DNA from: Bombyx mori
Lineage: Eukaryota > Arthropoda > Insecta > Lepidoptera > Bombycidae
Length of the DNA: 64,000 bases
Assembly: GCF_030269925.1 (NCBI RefSeq)
Contig: NC_085124.1
Location: 15,066,001 to 15,130,000, forward strand
Reading direction: 5' to 3'
The notes under the pieces were generated by a model. The model saw only the letters and a program-made list of their open reading frames with translations, ran no database searches and was not told the origin of the DNA. Made by a program: the position numbers and the translations under genes. Below are positions 10,858-21,566 of this stretch, piece after piece. Each line of letters opens with the position of its first letter. Positions within the stretch are counted from its first letter, which is position 1.

Positions 10858-12066
10858 ATGGCTACCTAGGAACTGCGCATCATTTATTGGAACCCCGGCG
10901 GGGTAAGACCCCGCAAGAACGATCTCTTGGTTCTCGCCCGGGAGTACAACCATTTTTTTTTTTTTTTTTGTGCTCCTGGGCTAGACCAAGCTACGTCCTC
11001 GGGATGTGTTTAGGATTCCAAACTATTTCATGTACCGACGTGACGAGGTGAGTCCTGCCGGGATGCCGTTCAGGGGCACTGCGGCGCTCGTCAGGCGAGA
11101 CGTGGTGCATGATCAGTTGGATTTGCTGGCCTTCACATCGACAAGGTCGATCGGTGTGAGGATCCACACCTTGGGGGAGATATGCGGGTTTATGCCGCGT
11201 ATAGACCCCCGGGGCCTGATTTCCACCCCGGGGACATAAGACGGGTCCTGAATTGCGACAGCCGCCCAGCTCTGCTGGTCGGGGACCTCAACGCGAAGCA
11301 CGTCGCGTGGGGCTCCCGACTCAACTCAGCAGTGGGCAGGCGGCTGTTAGAAGATGCCGATAGGGGCGACTACTCTGTGGTCGGCCCCGACGAACCCACG
11401 CACATTCCGACCGCCGCGCAACTCCAGCCCGACGTGTTGGATGTGTGCGTTCATAAGGGGCTACGGTGCCCCTTAACTATTGAGGCACTGTACGACCTGG
11501 GTACCCCCCATCTCCCTATTCTGGTCACACTGGGAATGGGGCTTACCCGGGTTGCGACCTCGCCCCTACGACCGAAGGTCGACTGGGAGCTCTTTAACAC
11601 TCTCACCGCCATACGGTCCGCCGGCGGGTCATATATTTTCGAGTTAGACACGCCACCAATATGTTGCAGTAAACGAGATTAGCAGGCCGTACGGGTCGCC
11701 GGCGCACCGTATGTTTCGCGCCAAAATATAACAAAATTTCACCACGGCCTGCACGGCTAGGTATAGTTGCGACCGCCGGCGGACCGCACGGCCTGCCGCA
11801 CCGACAAATTCTATATATAGGTGGCGGTGAGAGTGTTAAGAGACGCCTAGTCGACCTTCCGGTAATTCAGGACCCCAACACCCCTGAAGGGGTCGACGAC
11901 GCGGCAGTCCGCCTTGTCGACTCCATCAGGGGAGCGATCGACCAGGCGACGACTCTTGTGCCCAGCGGCGGGCCCAGAGGTATACTCCCGGCCCATCTGA
12001 AAGCGATTATTCGCCGGAAGAGGGGCCTGAGGATGCTCTGGGCGACAACTCGTTGTCCCAGGATTA
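10858..12066 (+). pseudogene. Jockey-clade ORF2, 5' part (endonuclease), left copy
   Basis: This is the APE-type endonuclease region, which nicks target DNA during reverse transcription. The likely start is ATG 10858, with a stop (TAG) at codon 4. IIYWNPGGV follows, then NDLLVLARE. An 18-T run at about 10952-10969 shifts the frame, and TAG stands where the family has its catalytic Glu before TK. Further on come FRIPNYFMYRRDE, AAYRPPGPD, the strongly conserved LLVGDLNAKH and SRLNSAVGRRL. A 238-bp MITE interrupts the frame at 11598. Sequence stops at 12066 where the RTE-like element begins; 603 bp of this copy recur at 19195. Confidence 0.88.
11598..11835. mobile_element. TTAA-type MITE, 238 bp
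   Basis: Perfect 13-bp terminal inverted repeats (CACTCTCACCGCC) are flanked on both sides by TTAA. The empty site, a single TTAA in otherwise identical sequence, is at 19567-19570. An internal inverted pair, CGGTCCGCCGGCGG at 11614-11627 and its complement at 11773-11786, is also perfect. TTAA duplication is characteristic of piggyBac-like transposases, but the terminal sequence alone does not prove the family. No coding capacity. Confidence 0.9.
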
Positions 12067-12101
12067 TAATAATATAATAATAATAATATAATAATAATAA
12101 T
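12067..12101 (-). repeat. Microsatellite 3' tail of the RTE-like element
   Basis: ATA/ATAAT repeats directly at the junction with the Jockey sequence. They form the likely 3' terminus of the minus-strand retrotransposon. Confidence 0.75.
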
Positions 12102-14797
12102 GAGCCTTTTATTTCCCATCACCTAAATATTACATGTAAATATTCTCAACCTATATTCTCATCTAATTGGATGTGAATGTGGGAGTTATATATCTCCCAC
12201 ATTCAGATCCAATTACATTGCCGTTCAATTTTCCTCGACAGGAACCCCTATTTGGGTATAGGCCTCCTCCAGCTTAATCCAATTTTCTCTGTTCCCAGCC
12301 TGCCTCATCCACTCCTTCCCAGCGGTGACTATGATATCATCACTCCATCGTTTCATAGGTCGACCTTTCCTTCTTTTCCCATTAGGCCCTTTCCATTTTG
12401 TCACTTCAATTGTCCATCGTTTGTCACTGTAGCGTGCTACGTGGGCAGCCCATCGCCACTTTAATCTTTTACTGAAGTTTAGGACATCAATTAATTTTGT
12501 CTTTTTTCGTATAAATTCACTTCTTACTTTATCTTTTATTTTTATTTTTAGAATGCTTCTTTCCATAGCTTTCTGGCAATTAACCATTTTTGTTTTTATG
12601 GTGGTGTTGAAAGTCCACGATTGGCAACCATATGTGAGAGTTGGTAAGATGCATGTATCCATAACTGTTTTCTTCAGGTGGAGTGGATAGTCTCCTTTCA
12701 TTATCTCTTTGAGTGACCAATATTTTTTCCAACTCATATTTATTCTACGTTGTACCTCTTCTTCTTCGCTTCTGTCTTCAAATGATATTTCTTTTCCTAG
12801 ATATATGTATTTGTTTACGAATTCTAATGTTTTTCCTTCAAGTTTTATTGGATGTTTGACGTTGTTTGTCATTACTTTTGTTTTGTCTTTATTCATTAAT
12901 AGGCCTACTCTTTTACTTTGTACATTTAGTTGGTTTATCATTTTTTCTAGTTTTCTACGGTTATCAGCTAAGAGGACTATATCATCTGCAAATCTGAGGT
13001 GACTCAAGTATTGGTTACATATTTTAAGGCCTTCGTTTTTCCATTTTAGCTCCTCACATTTGTCCAATGCTTCCCAGATGGCGTCATGTGAGATCGTATT
13101 AAATGCCTTAGCGTAATCGATAAAACCTATATATATATTGGTCTGTTGAACTCCTTGTACTTTTCTATTATTTGCTCCATTACATGAATATGGTCTAATG
13201 TTGAAAAACCTGACCGGAACCCCGCTTGTTCTTTTGGTTGTAGGTTTTCAATTTTGCTACTGATTCTGCTTAATAGTATAGAGGTAAAAAGTTTATATAT
13301 GCTCTGGAGAAGGCTAATTGGTCGGTAGTTGCCTATATCTCGAGGGTCACCTTTTTTATATATCAAAATGATATCTGCTTTCTTCCACTGTTCTGGTATT
13401 AATCCCGTGCTTAGAATTTTGGTAAACAAGCATGAAAGTGAACGCGCTAATAAAGTAGTCCTAAATATTAAAGCTTCATTGGATATACCGTCTGGCTTTG
13501 GGCTTTTTTCTGACTTTAATTTTTTAATATGCTTTATTACTTCCTTCGTGTTGATCTCTACAGGCTCGTCTTTTACGTCTTTACACTCTATGAAATGTTT
13601 ACTTTTACTTATACTAGTTTTATACTTGCTATTATATAGCGCTTTGTAGAACTCTGTAGCACTATCTATAATATCTTTTCTAGTGTTAGGTCTTGTACTC
13701 CTCGACTTTAAATTTTGTATCCAACTTTTGTGAGTATTCAATTGTCTATATGCTCTTTTTGTGCTCCTGTACTGTTTTATGTTTGTTTCTATTATCTGTT
13801 TTCTGTAGTTTGCATAGTCTTGTTTAACGGCTTTATTAGTTTTTTTGAATAGCATACTTAGCTCTGCCTTCATTTCCGAAGTTTTTTGTTTTATTTTCAA
13901 TAGTGTCGAGCGTCCGGTCATTAGTTTTATTGTTGATTGCGTAAGAATTTTGTTTGAATTACTTTGTTCCTCTTTGTGTTCGTTTGTTGATATGCTTTTT
14001 TTAATGACGTGTTCTATTTTGTTGTATAGGGTCTGGACATCGTCGTCTTCAAAAGGTTCAAGTTCTTTTATGTTGTTTTCTAAATTTTTAGTGTACATCA
14101 TTATTTATTTTTCAGTTTTGAATATATTTGGGGATGATTTGAACGATATCCTACATTTTTTAGTATTTTGTAAAGAATAAGTTGCTCTAACCAGTCTGTG
14201 ATCGGAACTATACCCTAAGCCGTGCAGTACTTCTATTTTCCTTATACTTTTGGGCTGGTTTGATAAGATATAGTCTAATTCATTCTTTACTTTTCCATTT
14301 GGTGATTTCCAAGTCCATTTTCGATTTGGTCTCATTTTAAAATACGTATTCATAATCGACAATTTGTGTTCGAAGGCAAATTCTATGAGCTTTTCACCTC
14401 TTTCGTTTCTTTTTCCGTAACCAAATTTACCTAGAATCTTATCTTCTTTTGTTTTAGCTATCCCTACTTTGGCATTGAAGTCTCCCATTAACAGTACATC
14501 TCCGCTAGTCTGCGCTTGCGCTTCTTGCAGTGATTCGTAAAATTTTTCCATTTCTTCTTTAGAAGCCTTTTCAGTTGGTGCATACACTTGAATTATTGAT
14601 ATTATCTTTTTGTTGAACTCAAGTTGAAGTATTGCAACTCTTTCAGATAAGCCTGAGAAGCTTAATATATTGTTTTTGTATTCTTTTTTTATCAAAAATC
14701 CTACTCCATGCAGGCCAGGTGTTTCTCCTTTGAAGCAGAATATAAAGTATTGATGCTCTTCGATGCCACTGCCCATTTGTCTAACTTCAGCTAAGCC

Positions 14798-17663
14798 TTT
14801 TTTTTTTTTTTTTTTTTTTTTTTCGGGTAGAGGGCCGAACCTCCTACGAGGTCCCCGCGCAAAAAGGGGCGCGCGGGGTATGTGAGACTCAACGATCTGC
14901 ATGGTGTTGTGAGCAGACCGCGGGCCCAAGGATTTTAGAGCCCACCCACTAAACGACTCCTCTGCACTCTTACACCCGACGTCCGATCCCCTCCGAGGTC
15001 AGAACCCGGATGAGGTAGGGGGGCTACCGCGGTCAACACTACAACCAGACGGCGCGGCTCATCCCAAGGACGCCCAGCCAACGGAGCCTTCGAGGCGAAT
15101 CGAAGGCTCTGAAACGTCGGCCGTCTCGGTACGGCAGCCCGTCGGGCCGCCCAGACGGTGCCGCTGGTGTCCCGGAATACCCCGCTGGACCAGAACCAGC
15201 CTGCCGGGTCGGGACGCGATACACCGTCGACCGGTCGCTCTAATCACTCCACGGCAGCGCGCTAGAGTGCTGGTAGCGCGCCGCGCGGCCTCACCCCCTC
15301 AGGTCGCCCCTTGACCTTCACCGGGGGGAGGCCGCCACCTACAGGGGCCGGGACGTACGGGCGTATTCCCGCCTCCGGCCCCCGGCTCGACGGCGACGGA
15401 TCGGTGCGGAAAGGGAAGAGCTCTCCCTCTCTCGCTCCGCCGCCTCCTTCTGCGATATGGTGGACTCGCAGAAGTCGAGCATCGCCTTCCAGGACGCGTC
15501 GCTGCCGAGCATCGTAGCCACGACGCGCGGCAGCGAGAGGTCCTCTCCAATGACCGCGACGAGGGCGGCGCGTTGCTCGTCGAATCCAGAGCAACGCGCC
15601 AGCGTGTGTTCCGCTGTGTCTTCCTCGTCGCGGTCCGCGCAGTGGTGGCACTGCGCCGTCGGTTCCCTTCCGGCTATCTTGTGCAAGTACCGGCCGAAAC
15701 AACCATGGCCGGTAAGCATCTGCGTTAGCCGGAAGGTGAGGCATCCGCGGTCGCGGCCCACCCAGTCCGCGAGAACCGGGCGGACCGCCTCGACGGTTCG
15801 GAGGCCGGCCGACGGGTCCGCCAAGCGGCGAGACCACGCCTCCAGCACGGACCGCCGAGATTGGAGCCTCCGCGCTCGAACTACTCCTTCGCCGGGGCGC
15901 CCTTCCCCCCTAGAGCGGAGGTCGCTACGCCACCGGTAATCGGCAGCGAGCGCCTCCGCCTCCAGGTCCCAGGGTGGCGCCCCGGCGAGCAAGCACGCCG
16001 CCTCGAAGGAGACGGTGCGGTATCCTCGGATCGCCCTGACCGCGATCGCGCGCTGCGGACGTCGCAGCGCGGCGACGTTCTGGCGGGTCAGGGCGTGGCA
16101 CCATACGGGCGCGCCGTATAGTGCCATCGACCGCACCACCCCCATGTAGAGGCGGCGCGCCACCTGATCGGGACCCCCGACGTTTGGAAGGAGCCGGCTC
16201 AAAGAGCCGGCCGTTGCCATCAGCCGAGGGCCCAACTTCTCAAAGTGAGCGCGGAAGTTCCACCGACCGTCCAGTTCGAGGCCGAGATACCGAAGACCGG
16301 TCACCCCGACCCCGACGCGGACGCCTCCGATCACGAGGTGGGCACCCACAGGCGGCGCTCGTCCCGGCCCGTGAAACATCAGGGCCTGGGTTTTGTCGAG
16401 CGCCACCTCGAGCCCCAACCGTCGGATCCTAGTGACGACGTGTGCCACGCCTGCGCACGCCAGACGGGCAGACTCCCGGTAGTCCCTCCCCGGAGCCACG
16501 ACCAACGTGTCGTCGGCGTAACAGATTACGCTCAGCCCGGGGAGGGGTCCCCGAATGACGCCCCGCAGGACCCAGTCGTAGCCGATGTTCCACAGCAGGG
16601 GGCCCAGGACGGACCCCTGCGGAACACCGCGCTCGACGGGGAAGCGGTACATCGCCCCACCGTGTCCGATGCACTGGATCGACCTGCCCTCGAGATAGGA
16701 GCCGATCAGTCGGCGGAGGTATGCGGGGACGCCGTGATACTCCAGCGCCCCCGCGATCACCGACCAGGGCAGGGTGTTGAAGGCGTTCCTTACATCTAAG
16801 GATAACGCCATCGCCACCCCGCCCCGGGATACGGCTTCATCGGAGAGGGCCCGCACGCGCAGAATTGCGTCGATAGTCGAGCGGCCCTCTCTGAAGCCGT
16901 ATTGCTCCGCCGAAAGATCGGGACCCGTCTCGGTCAGGTGCCGGACGATGCGGGCCGCGACGATCCTCTCGAGCATCTTGCCCGCTTCGTCCAGCAACAC
17001 GATGGGGCGATAGCCCGCGGGTGAGTCCGCGGGGCGCCCGTCCTTCCGCAGAAGGACCAGTCTGCCCGTCTTCCATTTCGACGGGAACCGTCCCGACTCG
17101 AGGCACGCTTCGAAAAGCCCCCCGAGCCGGTCCCCTAGGGCCTCGAAGGCCAAGCTCCAGACCCGGCCGTGAACGCCGTCAGGGCCGGGGGCTGTGTCCT
17201 TCGCTCTCATTTTGGACACGGCCGCATGGATCTCCGCCCCCGTGATAGGGGGAGGGGGCTCCTCGGCAGCGGGAACGCTGGGGCGACGCGGAGGCGTGCC
17301 CCACGTGGCGTCCATCTGGGGGGGCTCAAAGTCCCCCCCCGCTGCCGGCGGGAAAAGCGCAGAAACTATTTCCCGCAGCTGCCGAGGCTGGAGCCGCTCG
17401 GTCACCGGGAGCGCCCACGGCTGCAGTTTCCTGCGAACCATCTTGTATGGGCGCCCCCAGGGATCTTCGTCGAGCGACTCCAGGAGAGTCTTCATGCTCT
17501 GCTTCTTGGCCTCGCCGATGGCCAGCTGCAGCGCCGTCTGCTTTTGACGACAGTCAGCGTGCAGCCGGGCCGCCGTCTCCGCGAACGTAGCGTCGCGACG
17601 ACGGCGGCGGCGGTGGCGTGCGCTCCGGCGGCGCGCCCTCACGCACTCCTCGCGGAGTCTTGC
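14798..17663 (-). mobile_element. R1-clade retrotransposon, 5'-truncated, inserted in the RTE-like ORF2
   Basis: On the plus strand it starts with 26 T (14798-14823), the complement of a poly(A) tail, then about 515 bp of GC-rich 3' UTR and the RT frame. It is flanked by a 15-bp target-site duplication, AACTTCAGCTAAGCC, at 14783-14797 and 17664-17678. It lacks ORF1 and the endonuclease. GC content is much higher than in the surrounding RTE-like sequence. Related fragments occur inside Bm1 copies at 49207-49528 and 62813-62969. Confidence 0.92.
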
Positions 17664-17828
17664 AACTTCAGCTAAGCCTAATATATCAATTTTTATTTTT
17701 TCTAGTGAGTATACTAGTTCTATATATCTTGTTGTGGATGCTAACGATCTTACGTTAAATGTTCCAATTTGTAGTGATTTTTGAGGTAGTGTTTTGTTTA
17801 CTGGAGGGTTATGGTCATTTTTCCCCAC
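15339..17828 (-). CDS. Uninterrupted 829-codon frame: RTE endonuclease start fused to R1 reverse transcriptase
   Basis: Residues 1-55 are the start of the RTE-like endonuclease; from about residue 56 the frame is R1-clade. Visible RT parts: KDTAPGPDGVHG near 212, GYRPIVLLDEAGK, the palm SLDVRNAFNTLP near 344, GVPQGSVLGPLL near 402, the catalytic CYADDTLVV near 437, and a long thumb and C-terminal domain. A CHHC-type zinc motif near 726 (CHHCAD, HTLARC) is usual in this clade. The frame ends in an Arg-rich tail. The RT part has no stops or missing catalytic residues, but the endonuclease is truncated to a stub. The fusion arose by chance, in phase, from the insertion. Expression is unknown. 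Confidence 0.8.
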   Translation of the reverse strand: MGKNDHNPPVNKTLPQKSLQIGTFNVRSLASTTRYIELVYSLEKIKIDILGLAEVARLREECVRARRRSARHRRRRRRDATFAETAARLHADCRQKQTALQLAIGEAKKQSMKTLLESLDEDPWGRPYKMVRRKLQPWALPVTERLQPRQLREIVSALFPPAAGGDFEPPQMDATWGTPPRRPSVPAAEEPPPPITGAEIHAAVSKMRAKDTAPGPDGVHGRVWSLAFEALGDRLGGLFEACLESGRFPSKWKTGRLVLLRKDGRPADSPAGYRPIVLLDEAGKMLERIVAARIVRHLTETGPDLSAEQYGFREGRSTIDAILRVRALSDEAVSRGGVAMALSLDVRNAFNTLPWSVIAGALEYHGVPAYLRRLIGSYLEGRSIQCIGHGGAMYRFPVERGVPQGSVLGPLLWNIGYDWVLRGVIRGPLPGLSVICYADDTLVVAPGRDYRESARLACAGVAHVVTRIRRLGLEVALDKTQALMFHGPGRAPPVGAHLVIGGVRVGVGVTGLRYLGLELDGRWNFRAHFEKLGPRLMATAGSLSRLLPNVGGPDQVARRLYMGVVRSMALYGAPVWCHALTRQNVAALRRPQRAIAVRAIRGYRTVSFEAACLLAGAPPWDLEAEALAADYRWRSDLRSRGEGRPGEGVVRARRLQSRRSVLEAWSRRLADPSAGLRTVEAVRPVLADWVGRDRGCLTFRLTQMLTGHGCFGRYLHKIAGREPTAQCHHCADRDEEDTAEHTLARCSGFDEQRAALVAVIGEDLSLPRVVATMLGSDASWKAMLDFCESTISQKEAAERERESSSLSAPIRRRRAGGRRREYARTSRPL

Positions 17829-17899
17829 GGGGACCAGCCGGCTTGGGGGAGTGTTTTTCTTGGTTGTTTTTTGCAGGTTTGTATTAAAATGATTGTTAT

Positions 17900-18678
17900 T
17901 ATTCCGGTTTCGAGTGTACGGTGATTGCTATACATTTGTTTTCTCTCTTAATGAGTTTGATTTTACGCGTGCCATGTATTCGTACGCATTAGTTGTGTTT
18001 ACTTTTTTCGGAGCTACGTACAATTCATTTTCTTTTTGTGGTGTGCTGATATTGGGCGGAGAAGGTGGGTCTCGTTTCCTTTTTTCTCGATTAGCATCCG
18101 TTTGGCTCTTGATTATTAGTTTATCTAATTTTAAGTATGCTATGTTACCCTTCCTTCGTTCCTCTTCAAGTTTTGGTTGTAATGTTTTGCGTGCTTCTAA
18201 TATTTCTTTAGTATAATCTTCCTTCACATAAATACCCTGGGGTAGTTTATGTTTCGATCTCATTATTTCCATTTTTCTCCAGTACGATACAAGGGATATT
18301 AAAATAGGTCGAGGCGTATTTTTTATCTTTCCAATTCTATAGGTATTCATAATTTCGTGCTCTTGTATGTTTAATCCAAGATGACAATTAAGTTTTTCAG
18401 ATATGTATTTTACCAAACATGATATGTACTTCTTGTTTGTCTTCCTTTATTCCAAAGAGTAGTATGTTAGTTTTCTTTTTAGCCATTTCCAGACCTTTAA
18501 TTTTCTCCTTAAGTTCTTTGACTGAATTTTTAAGTTGTTTGTTTTCGTCATCGATCTTTTTAAATCGCTCATTAATTTGTTGCACAACATTTTTGGTTAC
18601 AGCTTCTGTTATAGTGATAGTCTGCTGTTTCATTTGCTCTTGAATTTTTTCTAATAATTTTTGCATTTGATTATCCAT
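17900..18678 (-). pseudogene. RTE-like ORF1 (coiled coil, RNA-binding-like), frameshifted
   Basis: The start at 18678 opens a Gln/Lys/Glu-rich segment (about residues 1-75) with coiled-coil character, followed by TNILLFGIKED, a motif seen at the start of the RRM-like region in ORF1 proteins of related non-LTR elements. A 1-base shift near 18410 moves the rest (KYISEKLN, NTYRIGKI, RPILISLVSYWRK and a Lys-rich tail) to another frame ending near 17928. ORF1 proteins bind element RNA. Its position directly upstream of ORF2 fits. Confidence 0.78.
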
Positions 18679-19194
18679 TTTTCAGTGAAAATTTTTATTT
18701 AACGTTTTTAGTAAATAGTTTTAAGATGATTCTGGTATAATTTTAGAGTAGATCTGTCAACCCCGACTGTATAGTAACTTATTGATTTCATAAAGTGGCA
18801 ACACTTAAATTCTTATGTATCGATATTATTTCTTTAAGTTGCCTAGCTTGAATGTAAATTGTTAGATTGTCTGTGGTTTAAACTGTGACTTACTTCATTC
18901 TGTACTTTTCTTATTACTCTCTACTATTCTTACTCTGTATTTGTCATAATAAATACCCTCAAAATAAAAATATTAAAGTAATAATCTCAAGAGGTTATTT
19001 CTTCATTTCTCATTGTTAGATTGCACATTAACACTGTTCACAAACTTTCTTGATTTATTTTTGTATAAAGTATCTTCTATTATCTTGATTTGTGACTTTT
19101 TACACTTGATATATATGAGTATTAAGGTAAAACTTGATATTATTTTAAGAGCAAACGAGTACACGTCTATATTATTCTGTCACCGGAACCGGAA
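18679..19194 (-). other. 5' leader of the RTE-like element
   Basis: AT-rich, non-coding, between ORF1 and the right junction with Jockey sequence. Promoter motifs are not evident by eye. Confidence 0.5.
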
Positions 19195-21566
19195 TCCACC
19201 CCGGGGATATAAGACGGGTCCTGAATTGCGACAGCCGCCCAGCTCTGCTGGTCGGGGACCTCAACGCGAAGCACGTCGCGTGGGGCTCCCGACTCAACTC
19301 AGCAGTGGGCAGGCGGCTGTTAGAAGATGCCGATAGGGGCGACTACTCTGTGGTCGGCCCCGACGAACCCACGCACATTCCGACCGCCGCGCAACTCCAG
19401 CCCGACGTGTTGGATGTGTGCGTTCATAAGGGGCTACGGTGCCCCTTAACTATTGAGGCACTGTACGACCTGGGTACCCCCCATCTCCCTATTCTGGTCA
19501 CACTGGGAATGGGGCTTACCCGGGTTGCGACCTCGCCCCTACGACCGAAGGTCGACTGGGAGCTCTTTAAGAGACGCCTAGTCGACCTTCCCGTAATTCA
19601 GGACCCCAACACCCCTGAGGGGGTCGACGACGCGGCAGTCCGCCTTGTCGACTCCATCAGGGGAGCGATCGACCAGGCGACGACTCTTGTGCCCAGCGGC
19701 GGGCCCAGAGGTATACTCCCGGCCCATCTGAAAGCGATTATTCGCCGGAAGAGGGGCCTGAGGAGGCTCTGGGCGACAACTCGTTGTCCCAGGATTAAGC
19801 GCGAGCTTAATGAGCTGGAAGCGGAGTTGGCGGCGAACATTAGCTCCTATCGGGGCTATGCGTGGGAGGAACGGATCGAGGAGGCCCGTGAGGACCCCTC
19901 GTCCGTGTCCCTCCACCGACTTTGCCGCCAGCTCTCAAATCGGCCTGCCCCGACTTGTCCACTCGTGGACGAGAGGGGCAACCGATGCTTCTCGGCTCAG
20001 GCCCGCGCCGAGGTCCTGGCCGTAATGCTGGAGCGGCAGTTCGCTCCAAATAACTCTGCACCCTCAGAGGCCGCATTCCACCAATCGGTGGAAGAGAGCG
20101 TAGCAAGCCTACTCTCCTCCCCGGTGCCACCGTTGGGAGATGGTGATTTCATCACTCCCAGCGAATTGCGCCTCTCCATCAAGCGGATGAAGAGGCGCAA
20201 GGCGCCGGGCGAGGACGGTATTCCCTCCCTCGCTTTTTTCCATTTCCCCGAAACGGTCGTGTCATTCATGACACGACTGTTCAATTCCATTCTGTCCACA
20301 GGACACTTCCCGGGAATTTGGAAATTGGGTAAGGTTATTGCCTTGCCCAAACCCGGCAAGGATAGGAGAAATCCCTCCAGCTATCGTCCGATCACTCTGC
20401 TGTCGCATATGGGCAAGTTGTTCGAGCGGCTGCTGCTGTGAAGGGTGTCGCCGCACATCCTTCTCAGACCCGAGCAATACGGGTTTCGCAGCGGTCACTC
20501 GACAACGCTGCAATTGGTCCGCGTTATGCACCACTTGGCGGATCGGTCCAACGCGCGCCAATACACGGCCGCAGTCTTTCTCGATATCGAGAAGGCCTTC
20601 GACCGTGTCTGGCATGCGGGACTGATCTACAAGCTGTTGCAGAACACGGACCTCCAGCACGCCTATGTGCGACTGCTGGGGTCATACCTGGAGGGAAGAT
20701 CCTTCCTTGTCGCAGTCGAGGGCGCAAAGTCGTCGGTGCGCCCGGTCACGGCCGGAGCTCCCCAGGGAAGCGTCCTGGCACCAGTCCTCTACGCTCTCTA
20801 CACCAACGACATTCCCACGCTCGAGGGCAACCTCCAAGCGTGGGAAGCCGACGTGAAGTTGGCGCTGTTTGCCGACGACAGCGCCTACTTCGCGTCCTCA
20901 AATTTCCCCTCTGCGGCCATTTCAAGGATGCAGAGGCTGTTGGACCTACTGCCCCAGTGGCTGGACCGATGGAGGGTCGCGGTCAACGTGGGGAAGACCG
21001 CGGCTATTCTCTTCGGTCCGGTCCGCACAAGAGTCGTCCCAGGACAGCTCAGTCTTCGTGGAGTCAATGTCGAGTTTAGGCCCAGTGTCCGATACCTGGG
21101 AGTCAGTATCGACCGGAGTTTGAGGATGACCGCCCACGCCAAGTCGGCGTTGGCGGCCGCCCGCTACGCGAGGTTTCTCCTCCGGCCGGTGTTGGCCTCC
21201 AGGTTGCCGACCAGGACTAGACTCGGCATTTACAAGACGTATGTTCGTTCCCGTATCACGTACGCAGCTGCGGCCTGGTATCACCTCATCCCGCAGGTCA
21301 TGCGGGTGAAGTTACAGGCCCAGCAGAATCTGGCTCTTCGCACGATAGTCGGAGCAGGACGTTACGTCAGAAATGACGTAATCGCCCGGGATCTAGATGT
21401 GGAGTCGCTCGAGGAGTTCATTCGGAGGCTAGCTCATAATATGTACGAGCGGGCTGACGGTGGACCCCACGAGCATCTCCACAATATAGCTCCCTTGCAC
21501 GCCAGACCACCTGATGGTAGGGCGCTACCAAGGGAGCTACTGGAACCCCCGGCTATGGTAAGATAG
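19195..21566 (+). pseudogene. Jockey-clade ORF2, 3' part (endonuclease end and reverse transcriptase)
   Basis: Continues the Jockey protein after the RTE-like insertion, starting inside the endonuclease. The first 603 bp repeat 11222-12066 minus the MITE, differing at four positions. LLVGDLNAKH and PHLPILVTL are endonuclease motifs. RT motifs follow in order: KAPGEDGIPS, YRPITLLSHMGK, LDIEKAFDRVW (about 20581-20613), GAPQGSVLAPVLY and the catalytic FADDSAYF (near 20870). The frame is open throughout except for one in-frame TGA at 20439-20441, between LFERLLL and the SPHILLRPEQYGFRSG block. It ends at TAG 21564-21566. Confidence 0.92.

Larger units (their letters stand above)
12225..17828 (-). 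pseudogene. RTE-like ORF2 (endonuclease-reverse transcriptase), split and broken
   Basis: The protein starts at 17828 with an endonuclease N-terminus (IGTFNVRSL, then ILGLAEV), is cut by R1, and resumes at 14797. GVGFLIKKEYKNN, QVYAPTEKA, LLMGDFNAKVG and LDYILS are the APE-type endonuclease motifs. TAA at 14105-14107 breaks the frame in place. The RT fingers follow: KSPKPDGISNEAL, ADIILIYKKGD and NYRPISLLQ. A 2-base TA expansion near 13130 shifts the frame just before the FIDYAKAF palm motif. About 60 codons around the usual RGVRQGDPLSP block appear deleted near 13055. The LRFADDIVLLAD box and the C-terminus (RRKGRPMKRWSDD) remain to 12225. Not functional. Confidence 0.88.
12067..19194 (-). 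mobile_element. RTE-like non-LTR retrotransposon, near full length, interrupted by R1
   Basis: Read on the minus strand: 5' end near 19194, ORF1 (18678-17900), ORF2 (17828-12225) and a 3' tail of ATT/ATAAT microsatellite (12067-12101) instead of poly(A), as is common in RTE-type elements. Without the 2.87-kb R1 insertion it is about 4.25 kb. It lies between two copies of a 603-bp Jockey segment that match without indels once the MITE is removed. RTE versus a related clade (for example Proto2) cannot be settled by eye. Confidence 0.8.

Noticed and set aside
15262..17245. Several long overlapping frames on both strands within the R1 element
   Set aside because: High GC content leaves few stops; they are shadows of the R1 reverse transcriptase frame.
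19305..20441. Two separate genes in the right Jockey ORF2 (19305-20441 and 20445-21566)
   Set aside because: They are the same frame separated by a single TGA; motifs continue in order across it.
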